Shown: positions 11,644 to 24,748, counted from the first letter of the stretch. The stretch is DNA of 64,000 nucleotides from Ziziphus jujuba (GCF_031755915.1 NC_083386.1:5335501-5399500); one strand, 5' to 3'. Notes: a model not told the origin generated them from the letters alone. Numbers and translations: made by a program.

Positions 11644-14440
11644 TGTTAGGACCGGTCCAAAATTTCTCACCGGAACCCTAGACAAGCTTTGATCCCAGGG
11701 AAACCCTACCGGATCCTCTAATGGAAAATCCATCAGAACCTCCCCTAAAGGTTGGATTTACCACAATTTTCCTGCACTGAAAACACACTTCTATATACGC
11801 CACCTTATTCCTCCCACATTACTACAATTTAATTCCACAAATTTGCAGCACTTCAAAAAAATAACAGGGAATCAGTGCATAATTAATAAATAAATGTCCA
11901 AGATAGTATACAGAGCATTACACAAATAAATATGACTTTAATACAATGGCAGATAAAGAAGTAATATAAGATGAAGAGAAAAAATGGAGGAAATGCTTCT
12001 TGGACTTTCGGCAATGAACTGACACGTCGGGCTCGTCCGGGACGATCAACGTCTCCCAATCCTTGTACCTAGGGGAATGGAATTTAAAATGAGATGCTAA
12101 TCATCTCAGTGAGTGACCCTATCTACTGTACAATTACAACAGTAATAATTATAGTACATTTGGTTAATTAAGAATAAATAAGTAAGTAAATAATAATTAA
12201 TTGAAGATAATATTTCTCTCAAAACCCTCACCATTCACTTCGTTGGAAAAGTTTCCATTTTAAAACATTTTTGCAAAACCCATTATTTGTATTCCCCGAA
12301 AACCAAGGAATCAATTAGTCAACTAAATATCAAATAAAATATAATAAATCAAGCATCCAAAATTTATAATGAAAATAAAATAGGAATAGAAATAAAAATA
12401 ATTTCGTAACAATTTCTAAATGATTAATAAATGTCATAAACAAATAATACAAAAATATTAATGAAACTTACATTAAGACAATTCAGGAAATAATAAAATA
12501 ATTAGAATGAATCAATTAATTGAACAATTAAATAAATAAATAATTAAATCAAATTAAAATCTCCATTTATAATGAATGGTAAGAACATAGTAAAACCGCT
12601 TTAAAATCAGCAAATCAATATAAATAGTAAAATAAATCATTTAATTAATAAAAGAAATATTTAAATCAATTTAATCATCTATTTGAAGTAAATGATAAAA
12701 CTATAAAAGAATTTATTTGAAAACACCAATCCATTTAAATAGTAAAATAATCAAGGTAAAAGGCATTTTAGAAACATTGATTAAATAAATTATAAAAATT
12801 CCATTAGATACATTTTTATTTTAAATACTCTTTAAAAACATTATTATTTGGAAATAATATCAAAAGCTACTTGACACACCACACTATATACCAGTGATGT
12901 CCCACGATACTCAGCGTCCCGAGTACCGTGTAACGGGAGGTTAAAGAGAGAAACTTCCATACGGTCGCTTCGGCGTCCCGACAATGGCGCTGTTTAAACC
13001 GTCATCTCGGACATTAAGGGGGGCAGCTTATGGCCAATATCAAACTTGCCTACCCTCGGTCCGATGGCAACTCATGGGAGATATTATAACTTGCGCGCTC
13101 ATCCACATATACAGTACAGAACACCAGTACTGTATGAGTGCGTCCAAAACAAATAACCAAATTTATTATTAAAATACGCAATTTTTTTTTTCCAAATTTC
13201 ACCATGGGAATTGTACCATTTTTCAAATTCACCATCCCACATTTTTCTTTAATAACATCAGCATAAATCCATCAATAATATATAATTTTTCTCATATCAT
13301 AAAATCAATCAAATAATATTCCAAGGGCATAATTATATGATTTGAAAACCACCAAACTTAAACCAATATTTCCTTGAAATATTAAAAATCAAATCATACC
13401 AAGAATAATATTAAAACCACATGAATTTCATATATAATTTAATTTCACAAATCCTCAATACCAAAAATAATTTCCACAATGCATAAATTTATATAAATGT
13501 ATTTTCTATTAATCAAAATAAATTCACAAATAAATTCCACAATCAATCAATTAATATTAAAATCACAATTCCTTTAAATATCAAATTTCCATAAAATCTA
13601 AATTTCCATAATTTGTCAAAAATCATATATGATTTAATGCACATATACATTTCAATTTATTCAAATTGTGCCATCAAAATTTCAAATATAATTTTGCTAA
13701 ATATTTAACACATAAATATTAAATCCAACATTTAATTATCAGAAAATAAATATAATTTAACACCCGAAAAAAAATATTGAAGGTGGGTCACTCACCTTGA
13801 GCACGCAATTAATCCAAGATCCTCCATGGGATCCATTTCACGATGCGCACGTGCTCCTAGAACAATAATATTACACAACTCAAATAAATTAATATTTTAT
13901 TCGGGTAAATTATACCTGGTACCCGGGGGACTAACACAAACGTTAACCAAAATTCACGAGTAATATACCGAAACGAAGCTTATGGGATGAGGATCACGGA
14001 TTGAGGCTTACCTCCCGGAGATCGGACCCGTGGTGGCCGGAATCTCGCCGAAAAGCTTACGGATTTTAAGCCTTCGATTCTTACAATCCGTCGTAAATTG
14101 AGGAAAGTGAACACCAGATTTGGGTTCAACTAAAAACTTGTCGGAAAGTCGATTTCCCGGTGAGCCGCCGTGGTCACCGGAATCTGCCACTGCCGGCGGC
14201 GCGTCCAGTGGCCACTGGCCGTGATTTTTGGTGGGAAGGTAGATATGGTGCTGGGTAACTCAACGAGACTGGTGGTGAGGCAAACGAAGGTCAGAATAGG
14301 GAGAAATCTGGGTTTGAAGTGATTGTCGCCGCCGTCGGAAAAAGCCTCGATCCGGGCTGTCGGTTGGCCGTAATTTTTGGCTGGCCGGCCGATTTTCAGG
14401 TGGGCTTCAAGGTGGGGTGGCACGTGTACTGTTCCAGTGG
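11644..14440 (-). repeat. 5' LTR of chromovirus A, truncated at its outer end
   Basis: Starts TGTTAGGACCGG and matches the left LTR of A from 1,204 onward, apart from the solo-LTR insertion there. Similarity stops at 14,440 after GTTCCAGTGG, the counterpart of about 8,300. The last 600 bp or so, with the family terminus GGGGTGTTACA, are missing. PPR exon sequence starts at the break, so a deletion removed the LTR end together with the first part of the PPR gene. Confidence 0.88.
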
Positions 14441-17400
14441 TGGTAGGCATTTCTTGCTGAGAGATGTGTATGATGATATGATGCTGGATGGAGTACAGCC
14501 AACTAGGGATAGATTCCATTCTCTCATCGTTGGAACCATGAAAGGCTCTTGCTTGCAGGACGCTTTCTAATTTTCTGACCAAATGAAATCCATGGATTTG
14601 GTCCCTGATGTATGTATTTGTATATATATGCTTTTTTTTTTCTTTTTTTTTTCTTTCACATGGATCTGCATTAATTCTTATTTGCTGACTATTAGATTCT
14701 TTCAAGATTGGAAATTTTGTATAAAGTTACTTTGTGTTTTTTTTTTCTTTTTTTTTTTTCCCTAGCTGTTACAATGTATTGCTTTGTGTTATAGGTTACT
14801 TTATACAACATTTTAGTTTCATTGTGTGGGAAATGCAAGTACTCTGACCAGGCAATTCGGGTATGTTTCTTAGATGTTTTATAAGTCTTTAGATTTTTTT
14901 TAGAATCCATAAACTTATGTCTGATTTTGGAGTAAATTTTGATCTGTTTACTTTCAATATGATTGACGATTTTGGATGAGATGAAGAAATATGAAGCCGA
15001 TGGTGCAAACCTATGTGTGTCTACTCAATGCATGTGCTGCTGCTGGCCGTATAGATCGAGCGTATGCCACTCTTTTAGTTGTCTTGTTTTACCTAGTTGC
15101 AAATTGTAATAATTATGGTTATAAACCTTAGCCTAGAAACTTGATAGTCCGCTATACCAGTGATTAAATTGGCTTTATTTTACCTTAGTGGATGATTTTA
15201 CATGAATTCATTCCAAAATTTTACATTTAAATGCCTGCTCTGCAAATTAATTTATAAGTTGTCCTATATGCTTTATGATATACTTTTGGTTAATTTTGGC
15301 ATATAACAAACTAAACTTTCATTCTAATCTATAGATATGCGATCATTTGTGATATGACTGCAGCTGGTCTTGGGTTGAACAAGGTCTGCTATGCAGGGCT
15401 TATTGCTGCACTTAAGAACAAATCGCCTGTTCTATAAGATTTTGCCACTAAAGCAATTACTATAGGATCTCTCTTCCTAAATTACGCTTTCATATCATTA
15501 GCTTTTGATGTTTTCTGTGATATTCCCTTTGCTGAAAGATCATTAAGTTTGTTGAGCGGTTAAAAGAGTGGACATCAGTTGAAGCATCCGGTGCCTCAGC
15601 TGAAAATCTGATGATGGGTGTCGCTGAGGAGGAATTATATAATCTTCCCACTGCTGAATATGTTCATAGGCATGGTGGATTTTTGAATAGGCAACTAACT
15701 GTATATCATGTTGTCACGCTTGTGCAGACCTGGGAAATGTAGAGGTACTTCTTTGCATCTCTAATATTTCGGCTTAACATCACTCAACAAGCAAATCTCT
15801 ATTATCTTCTTTGTGTATAGGCAATTGTGGGTTTGTTATTCTATTGTTATTTTGTTATCTACTTTATATTTTTCTGTTGTCTATTATTTCTTGATATTAG
15901 TAATATACCTTTATATTAGTATACCTGTGGCTTATATGTGTTCTATGACTAATTTAATGCTATTTTAGCTTTGTTTATTTAATCTCTGTTTATTATGTTA
16001 GTTGATGGAAACTCAAAGGAAGAGAAATATCCACATATCTTCATTGTAATGCAAATTATGAGGTAAGTGATTTTTTTTAATAATATTATCTTCATTGGAT
16101 GGGAAAAAATTCTTTTGGAGATTCTAAATTGGTTCTGTTTTGCTTGGTATGTTCTATTCCCTAGAAGATGCTTTTTTCTGTTATGTCCTATTTATTCTGT
16201 TAATTTTCCTGGTAAAATATCTTGTTAGTTGATTAGCTCATCGTAAGAAACTGGTCTCTGTCATTGGCGCTTTAATTCAGGTGCTATCTATGTGCAAGGG
16301 ACATTGATAATGCTCTTAAAACTTTTGAAGACCACATGAATGCAAAAAAGCCTGCAGCGCCAGAACTATATGTAGTAAGTTTGGTGGCAAAAAATATTTG
16401 GCATTATGTCAAAGCATTTGTTCTCTATATTTGAATGTTATTTCATAGTTTCTGCTTCCTTTTGAAATTAGTGAGAATTTACATTGAACCTGATTTTTGG
16501 ATGATTGGATTTCTGATCAACCAAATCATTTTTGGACAGTACTTGATGTCAAATTATGTGTGCAATAATCTGCCTTCTTTGAACTCTACACGTACTCAGG
16601 AAATACAACAACACTTTCCCTTTCATGGGTATCCACATGGTCCATCCAGACATCTGATATGTTATGATTTTTTTTACTAGAAAAACTAATATTTTCTTTT
16701 TCCTTTTGCCATGCATAAAATCTTTCCATAGCATTTATGGTTGGCTAGTTGTGTGTTGCTTAGTAATATAAATGTTGCTATTTATTCTATTAAATTATAC
16801 ACCTTCATGTTTGGCACATTTTCCATTTAAGACTCAAGAAAGTATATTATTTATGTTGTTCTCTCTGAAATGTTCGAAGGATTATTCTAGTAGCTGGACA
16901 TTAATTTTGTATAATATATGTCTCCAGACACTTATAGAGGGAGCCATGATTGGGCATGCCCCCAACGGAATGCAACTTGCACAGGATACACTGGTAGGTT
17001 GAGTAATTGCAGTTTCTTATCTGAGTTAAAAAATAAATCAAGGACTTAGTCTAACGTGATTTCATTCTCCACCATAGGTGAAAATGACTGAGAGGGACTT
17101 TTTCTTGAGCCCAAAAATGGGGAGTGACTTTCTCCTTATAGCCTCTGGCGAAAAGGTACTGTCAGAGCTTCATTTGATCCCTTTTTATTAGCTTAGGGAT
17201 GAGAAGGGTGATTGTACTTTGTCTTTTGTGGTTCCTCATGGATAATTTTATGTTTCTGCGTTTGAGGAAATATTCTCATTCAAGAACTCCTTTTGATATT
17301 TGCAGACTGGTGGATATACTACTGCTAACTATATTTGGGACTTAATGCAAACTTGGAAGATTACTCCTTCACTTCCTGCTGTGGAAGCATATTACAATGG

Positions 17401-17674
17401 CTGAAAAGTTAGTCTCTTGCTTCGCTAAAGACGTTTATTGTTTCACTTTAATTTAAAGTATATAATATATATATATATACCCATCCACGTGACTCAAATT
17501 TTTTTTTTCTTTTCCAATTTTCCATCTTTTTTGACAAATTTTTTGAACTTTTTTTTGTTTATGAAATTGCAGGGACACGAGATCCTAGAAGATGATCCAT
17601 GGCTCCTACAAGTTTCATAGACTTATGACAGCCTTCACACCAGATTTGGAACAGGACCTGGCCGACCCTATTAG
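14441..17674 (+). pseudogene. 5'-truncated, intron-containing pseudogene of an At4g35850-type mitochondrial PPR protein
   Basis: The intact family member is a plant mitochondrial pentatricopeptide-repeat (RNA-binding) protein. The first recognisable peptide is GRHFLLRDVYDDMMLDGVQP. Exons by homology and splice signals: 14,441-14,609; 14,795-14,860; about 14,969-15,061; 15,335-15,452; 15,539-15,744; about 16,002-16,062; 16,281-16,374; 16,928-16,993; 17,078-17,155; 17,306-17,407; 17,573-17,674, ending at a TAG in the family's C-terminal GTGPGR region. Most junctions keep GT/AG (for example donors at 14,610 and 16,375, acceptors before 14,795 and 17,306). Retained introns mean this is a truncated gene, not a retrocopy. 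Lesions: a stop after LQDAF near 14,567, a frameshift near 14,995, a lost acceptor before 14,969, a stop near 15,436, a small frame-shifting deletion near 15,705, a stop near 17,402 and another near 17,618. The 5' end is cut by the LTR of element A. Confidence 0.88.
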
Positions 17675-18140
17675 GTGTCAACTTTGTCTTTTGTTGGCTA
17701 TCAAGCGAGGTTTAATATTTAGAACTTAGAATTAATCAAAAAATTGGAATTATCAAAGGGATTTGATATGGATTAGAATTATCAAAGTGCACAACTTGCC
17801 CCCAGAAAGAAAGTGCCCCAAACAGATTGGTCATAGCAGCCGATCATGCTCGGCCGCCGTACCTCTTAATAGCACTACCAACCAACAGCACCATTCAACT
17901 GAAGGACCATAAATCGCTATACGCTATATTAAGACAATGGGGGCATGTTATGCGATATGTGTGTGTTATGTAATGTAGTAAGGAATGCAATTAGTAGCTC
18001 AACTGCTTAACATGTGTTTTGGCATAATAGACGTTGGTTTTATGTGTTGTTTTGTTGGCAAAGTCATCTGTTGTATTGTGTTTCTAAAATATCATTTTGT
18101 GTTCAGTTTTTTGTAGGTTTTTTACTGTTTCACGAATGCT
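17675..18140. other. Non-coding region after the PPR pseudogene
   Basis: No gene or repeat recognised. The first part is probably the former 3' UTR and downstream DNA of the PPR gene. It is less AT-rich near 17,840-17,880. One isolated copy of the palindromic GGTAATTACCGATG motif of the next array appears just after it, at about 18,153-18,180. Confidence 0.4.
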
Positions 18141-18354
18141 ATTACTGCCCAATGGTAATTACCGATGCACCATCGGTAATTGACATTTGTCCACCGTCAT
18201 AAGAGAATGACCACAATTCCATCCGACAACTTCAATCGTGTATGTTTCCACCAAGAACATGCTAAATCTAGCTTTATTGATGATAAATGTTGACAAAGTA
18301 AGAGAAAAAACAACAATAATAAGTGAAAACATTCAATTTGTAATTGCTTGAAAC

Positions 18355-20560
18355 ATTACCGTAGGTTTCATCGGTAATTATCGAAACCCCTAGGGTAATC
18401 ACATTTTACCAAATATTTGGCCCCCACAAGTCCCTTAATGTGTGTTAAATGCAATAACATGAAAAATATACATTCTTCAATGATCCTAAGGAGAAAAACC
18501 CCAAACATTAGGAAAAAGTTCTCAAATTGGCCAAAAAAACTTGATTATCGTAGGGCCTTCGGTAATTACCGATGAAACCTACTGTAATCAGTTTAAACTT
18601 GCTGGAAAAATTATCGAAGGTTTCATTGGTAATTATCGAAGGCCCTATGGTAATCACATTTGACAATCTTTTTGGCCCCTACAAGTCCCCTAATGTGTGT
18701 TAAATTCATGAACATGCAAAATATACTTTCTTCAATGATCCTAAGGAGAAAAAACCCCAAAAGTTCTGAAAAAGTTCTCAAATTGGCAAAAAAACTTGAT
18801 AGCCGTAGGGCCTTTGGTAATTACCGATGAAACCTACGGTAATCAGTTTAAACTTGCTAGAAAAATTACCGAAGGTTTCATCGGTAATTACCGAAGGCCT
18901 TACGTTAATCACATTTGACAACTTTTTTGGCCCCAACAAGTCCCCTAATGTGTGTTAAATGCAAAAACATGCAAAATATACATTTTCCAATGATACTAAG
19001 GAGAAAAAACCCCAAACGTTATGAAAAGGTTCTCAAATTGGCAAAAAAACTTGATTATCGTAGGGCCTTCAGTAATTACCGATGAAACCTACGGTAATCA
19101 GTTTAAACTTGCTAGAAAAATTACCGAGAAGGTTTCATCGGTAATTACTGAAGGCCTTACGGTAATCATATTTGACAACTTTTTTGGCCCCAACAAGTCC
19201 CCTAATGTGTGTTAAATGCAAAAACATGCAAAATATACATTTTCCAATGATACTAAGGAGAAAAAACCCCAAACGTTATGAAAAGGTTCTCAAATTGGCA
19301 AAAAAACTTGATTATCGTAGGGCCTTCAGTAATTACCGATGAAACCTACGGTAATCAGTTTAAACTTGCTAGAAAAATTACCGAGAAGGTTTCATCGGTA
19401 ATTACCGAAGGCCTTACGGTAATCATATTTGACAACTTTTTTGGCCCCAACAAGTCCCCTAATGTGTGTTAAATGCAAAAACATGCAAAATATACATTTT
19501 CCAATGATACTAAGGAGAAAAAACCCCAAACGTTATGAAAAAGTTCTCAAATTGGCAAAAAAACTTGATTACCGTGGGGCCTTCGGTAATTACCGATGAA
19601 ACCTACTGTAATAGATTTATACTTGTTGGAAATATTACCGATGGTTTCATCGGTAATTACTGAAGGCCCTACGATAATTAAATTTTTATGCCAATATGAG
19701 AATTTTTTCAGAAATTTTGGGGTTTTTTTTCCTTAGGATTATTGAAGAAAGTATATTTTGCTTTTTGTTGCATTTAACATACATTAGGAGACTTGTCGGG
19801 GCCAAAAATATTGTTAAATGTGATTATCATAGGGCCTTTGGTAATTACCGATGAAAGCTTCGGTAATTTTCCAGCAAGTTTAAATTGATTACCGTAGGTT
19901 TCATCGGTAATTACCAAAAGCCCTACGGCAATCAAGTTTTTTTGCCAATTTGAAAACTTTTTCAGAACTTTTGGGGTTTTTTTTCTCCTTGGGATCATTG
20001 AAGAAAGTATATTTTGCATGTTCTTGCATTTAACACACATTAGGGGACTTGTAGGGGCCAAAAAGAATGTCAAATGTTATTACCGTAGGGCCTTCGGTAA
20101 TTACTGATGAAACCTTCGATAATTTTTCCAGCAAGTTTAAACTGATTACAGTAGGTTTCATTGGTAATTACCAAAGGCCCTATGGTAATCAAGTTTTTTT
20201 GGCCAATTTGAGAACTTTTTCCTAACGTTTGGGGTTTTACTCCTTAGGATCATTGAAGAATGTATATTTTGCATGTTCTTGCATTTAACACACATTAGGG
20301 GACTTGTAGGGGCCAAAAAGATTGTCAAATGTGATTACTGTAGGGCCTTCGGTAATTACCGATGAAATCTTCGATAATTTTTCCAGCAAGTTTAAACTGA
20401 TTACAGTAGGTTTCATCGGTAATTACCGAAGGCCCTACGGTAATCAAGTTTTTTTGGCCAATTTGAGAACTTTTTCCAAACTTTTGAGGTTTTTTCTGTT
20501 TAGGGTCATTAGTGGACTCTTTGGAGTCAAAAAATATGTGAATTGATGTTACCGAAAGTT
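18355..20560. repeat. Tandem array of ~255-bp stem-loop units with an inversion in the middle
   Basis: About five units in one orientation (18,355 to about 19,685; periods near 253, 254, 258 and 257) are followed by about three and a half units in the opposite orientation (19,686-20,560). Each unit has two inverted arms of about 38 bp; in the third unit these are 18,798-18,835 and 18,873-18,910, 33 of 38 bases complementary. Each arm carries the 12-bp palindrome CGGTAATTACCG. Arms are followed by a spacer with AAGTCCCCTAATGTGTGTTAAAT. Two neighbouring units (19,021-19,277 and 19,278-19,534) differ at about one base, so duplication is recent. Short open frames inside are by-products. The array lies downstream of the Ulp1/DUF1985 gene, and the same motif occurs inside an intron of that gene (about 23,940-23,975), suggesting one transposon-derived unit. 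Confidence 0.92.
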
Positions 20561-20732
20561 TATCGGTAATCATCTTTGTTTGAATTTTTATCACTACCAA
20601 GGGTCTTCTTTTCTCTTATTTTATCAATGGTTATCATTACTAAAGCTAGATTCTGCATATTAAGATACCATTAATATAGGGTGTCATAACATTAAACATA
20701 CGATCTACATCGAAAATTTATTAAAGTACAAG

Positions 20733-23700
20733 TCAACAACATATTTTTTTTCTAAACAAGCTAATGTCTTCTGGGCCAAATAAAAGGTTCTCCTCATTGC
20801 TCTTGTATTCAATAAATTTCAAAGCGAAGATGCCACAATCACCCTTGCAGAATAGCATTAATGAAAACCAACCACATGAATTTCCACACGTAAGCACAAT
20901 TAAACAGCAGCAATAGAAGTGGTTGGAAATGACAACACATTCATACCCATTATCTTGGCAGGGTGCATCTTTGATCATGGTCATCGTGAATGGCTTTAAA
21001 GTAGGAAGCACATCCGGATTCTTCTTGTAATATCCCCCATCCCTCAATAGGTAAGGCAGCATATACTTAAGGCATTTTGCATTGTCCAACTCTTTATTCT
21101 AGACATATTTATTTCCCATATTTGGATCGTATAAATCAATATGTCGAGCTTTCAAGTCCACACATGCTGCCAACTAATGGGCGCCTCCATTGTTGACAGG
21201 GATGTACACCTAAAAATTAGAATGTAACCTCATTATCCACAAATTGGGAAACTTAGTCAGAATTTTTTTAAATATGTGTATAGACTTACGTAATCACATC
21301 TCCACCACGACACGCTAAGTTTGGGTGACTTCCCACGAACATAGCTACGAAGTGTCGAATCACATGAATATGTGCTTCGAGATGCCTCCCATGTGGGATA
21401 ACGGCCTTTGATGGATGACTGCCAAATAATTAAATAGATACAATATAAAATGTCATCAATATAACATTAAGCAACGCAGTAACATCCCATCTTCTTACCC
21501 AAAATAACATGTCAATATGGCACAGTTGTGGGTGAACATCTTCTCATTCTCAAACCGCCATTTTCATATGAAATACAAAATAGTGTCAATATGTTGCAAA
21601 AAACATTAAAGGAAATAAAAAACAAGTGTGAGGTGATAAATAAAACATCATTCCAAACATACAAACACAATGAATTTACATGGAAGTAAAGAATATAACT
21701 TACATCAGAACTCAACCATCCTGCAGGGGTAAGTAGCTCAGCAAAAAATTTCTTCCCCACCGTCATATAAGATGTACACACGGTTCTTCCGTTCGGTGCC
21801 ACCCTATACCACTCATCGAACGTCCTCTCCTTTGATGCATCAATATGTCAATTAAGATTAAATTTGACATTCTTCTTACACGGGTCGGTGTAAGGAGAGA
21901 TGACATGATGTGACTGGTGATAAATTATACCGAATTGGCTTTTATCACCAACTTTATGCATCCAAGCCTCCCCCTCACTCTCAGCTGATTGGTCATGATG
22001 TGGACTGTCAGCTAAATCACTGATATCCCACCCCAAATGCAAAGGCCGATATGGCACCAAAGCCCAGGAATCCTCCACATAGACTCCACCAGGTACGATA
22101 GGCTCGAACGGTGTTGTACAATCCTCATCCTCCTTCCTACCATTGGAACCGTCTATGGGTGCATAAAATTCTTCGGCTTGCTTTCCAAATGACGATCCCA
22201 GAGGGGATGATGGTTGCACCGAAGATGATGGTGAATGGGTGTGCATATGATGTTCGGCCTGCAAAACACAATGGTTATTTTGCAGTTCCCAAAAACTACC
22301 AACAAGTAATTATTGAATTACAATATATAATTTAATAATGCTAAAACCCTAAAGTATACTATGTTGTCTAAATGATACTTGATGCTTTAGTTGGTCAATA
22401 ATAGAACTAAGCATCTTCCTTAACGATGCCATCTCTTGCTTCACTTCGTGATGACAATCATCCATAAATTTCTTTAATTCATCAAATTTTGCCTCCAAGC
22501 AAGCAAGGTAATCAATATCAATATCCAAAACATAAGTCAATATATATTAGTACAACATATGAAATGCAAATTTGCGTGCAAGTAACAATTGCATACCCTG
22601 CAATTATCATCTGGAGGGGCACTAGAATGCTCTCAGCTTTGGACACATCTTTACACCAACGGTGGCTATCAGTGCTACAAGTGGTGGTGTTGTATAGCGA
22701 ACTTTATGTATGTTCACTGCAATTGTTCGCCAGTAATCCATAGTTTTCTCCTCATCGGTAGCGTCTAACCTCCAGTGCGCAACATACTACATGAAATGAA
22801 GAAAGGAAAAAAAAGTAAATTTGGAAATTGGACATTGGTAATGTAACTTGAATGTAGTCGTACCACGTAGTCTAAATAAATTTGCCTCACCTTGCTATTT
22901 TAGGTGAACCAATAATGGACAGCAAAATGGCTCGGTTGACTTGTAGCATGCCATCCAAGGATCCTTGGACAACGGGTTTCCCGCCGCTCACCAAAATGGT
23001 TACCGAAATAAGGTATTGCTTCAAACCCCCACACCTACAAAATATAAATTATACGTTATTAAATATAATTTTTAAGTAAACACTACATGTATTAAATATA
23101 TTACTGTCCCTAAAATGCCAATGGAAAACCTTTTAGGTCATATGACTGTGATTTATTCTTTACTGCACGTCCTTTATGGTGGAATGCATTGTGCAATGAG
23201 TCAGTCTCCTTGTAGCTCAAAAAGCCCAAAGGGTAGGAATTAAATACCTCGATATCAGCAACCAAATCAATGAATTTTCTATTTATTTGAACCCTCGGAT
23301 CCATTCCGAGTACACCATGAACTAAGAAATATAGTAATGCAATTCTTACAGCATCCCAATCATCCACAAAATGTGTATCCTTGAATATTTGAGCCAGTTG
23401 GGGCGGTTTCAAGTTAGTCCTGTCTTCTAGCAACCTCGTGCGCAGCTCATTTCCTTTTGGATTTAGCATATCATATGTGGAAGGGCACTTACAAAACTTT
23501 AAGCCACTAATTAGTGCAAATTCCCACTTTTTAAACCGCACTCCAGATCCGTCGAAGTTAAACTCTAGTACTTCTGGATCATTGGACACAACTCGTTTGC
23601 AAAGCAGGTGATGCACTAGATGACCAAAGAACTTGAGGTTCTTCATGTCAAGTAAGTGTCCAAAACATGTTTTCTATACTTTTCCAGCTGCTCACTTGTG

Positions 23701-24317
23701 AGGACACTTGTAATTACTTTGTTCGCTTCTTTTGGATTCCCGAATGAATGTGCCTTAACTTTAAATATATCGGCATTCTGAAAGATCCGTTCCTTTGGAG
23801 TGTCGTTGGCCTGCAAAATAAATTACATAAATGGAACAGAAGTCAACCATTTAATCATACCCTATTTTTCCACCCTACCATGATAATAATAATTTTCAAC
23901 CAAATGTTAAGACATATGGGTTCACATTTTTGCACTAGTGGTAATTACCGATGAAACCATCGGTAATCAACCTACAATGAACTAAAAAAAAATCCCGATG
24001 GCCTATTGGCAATTACCAATGGCCATCAGGTGAAGTTTTTCTCAAGTATTCACATTCATGAATAAATACCGACAGATGTATTATCACTTACTGCACCAAA
24101 CTACATAAATGAATATAAAGCTTACCATCTCAGATGGGGAAGAGGAAAGTGGAACGTGCCCTGGAAGTTTGGTGGTTTCTTTCTCAGCTTTGGATTTCTG
24201 CCTAGGAGTTCGTTGACGCTTAGAGTCGGGTGCTGATATGCTGCCACCGCGTCTCTTAATTTGCACCTTCTTAACTACCTTCTTCGATTGAGATCGCAAA
24301 TTCCTTTTTGGTGCCAT
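20733..24317 (-). pseudogene. Transposon-type Ulp1 (C48) protease gene with DUF1985 domain, multi-exon, disabled
   Basis: Ulp1 proteases cleave SUMO-like modifiers; DUF1985-Ulp1 fusions in plants are mostly carried by Mutator-like elements (Kaonashi type). Exons on the minus strand: 24,317-24,126 (MAPKRNLRSQSKK, basic, nuclear-signal-like); 23,810 to about 23,110 (DUF1985, with CFGHLLDMKNLKF and KKWEFALISGLK); 23,034-22,891 (VWGFEAIPYFGNH); about 22,793-22,590; a coiled-coil segment near 22,510-22,349; 22,258-21,704 (FFAELLTPAGWLSSD); about 21,565-21,499; about 21,420-21,297; and 21,209-20,733. Catalytic residues are visible: His in NNGGAH, Asp in DLYDPN, Cys in GDCGIFALKFIEY. Lesions: a one-base frameshift near 23,672, stops after HYWFT, after FNLN, directly after the catalytic His (Trp position) and after GNKYV, and doubtful splice sites near 23,112 and within QDNG/GDCG. 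No transposase is adjacent. Confidence 0.82.
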
Positions 24318-24748
24318 TATAAAATACAACCTATAAATGTAACTTGACAACATCAATAACTTTTTAACTACTTTTAGCCACATAGTCAACTATGTATGCA
24401 TATATAAATAACCATAATCCAAAATTACGAATACAGAATTTATATAATTCTAAACAATACAAAATAACCATTTCAATTTAAATTGCCAATGCTACTAATT
24501 TTCATCTACATTTAAAGTGCATATATATGTATATATATATATATAACTACGTATAAACAACTTAAAATAACATAAAATTTGATCAAACACATTTATTTAT
24601 CCAACCAATTTCACATTTTTTATCACTTCCAAAATTAATTTATATCAGTTTTAATTTTTAAGCTTGTGCCAAACTATAAACCTTAATCAACTCTATATTT
24701 TTTTCTTCTTTTGAACCCAAAAACTCTTTTTTTTTAAAAAAAAAGGGC

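Larger units (their letters stand above)
1204..14440 (-). mobile_element. Ty3/gypsy chromovirus-type element A, minus strand, 5' LTR truncated, nested insertions
   Basis: On the minus strand the order is 5' LTR (14,440 to 11,644, truncated at its outer end), primer-binding site complementary to initiator tRNA-Met, degraded pol, polypurine tract, and 3' LTR (8,906 to 1,204). On the plus strand each LTR starts TGTTAGGACC or TGTCAGGACC and ends GGACGGGGTGTTACA, so the true element starts TGTAACACC. The 3' LTR is interrupted by a 4,248-bp solo LTR of the same family; without it the LTR is about 3.45 kb. The two LTRs of A can be followed in parallel (1,204 onward versus 11,644 onward) with few differences. 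Pol is full of stops and short for a gypsy element, so A is non-autonomous. Clade assignment to Tekay/Del-like chromoviruses rests on the chromodomain-region similarity of the pol tail and is moderately secure. Confidence 0.85.

Noticed and set aside
14130..14705. 191-codon minus-strand open frame
   Set aside because: It crosses the border of the chromovirus LTR and antisense PPR exon sequence; no family match, so a by-product.
19021..19472. Two identical 64-codon open frames as a possible peptide gene family
   Set aside because: They are the same frame in two nearly identical tandem repeat units with no promoter or conservation sign.
18355..20560. CRISPR-like repeat array
   Set aside because: Units are about 255 bp, repeats include the spacers, orientation flips and the setting is a plant genome; it is a tandem repeat, not CRISPR.
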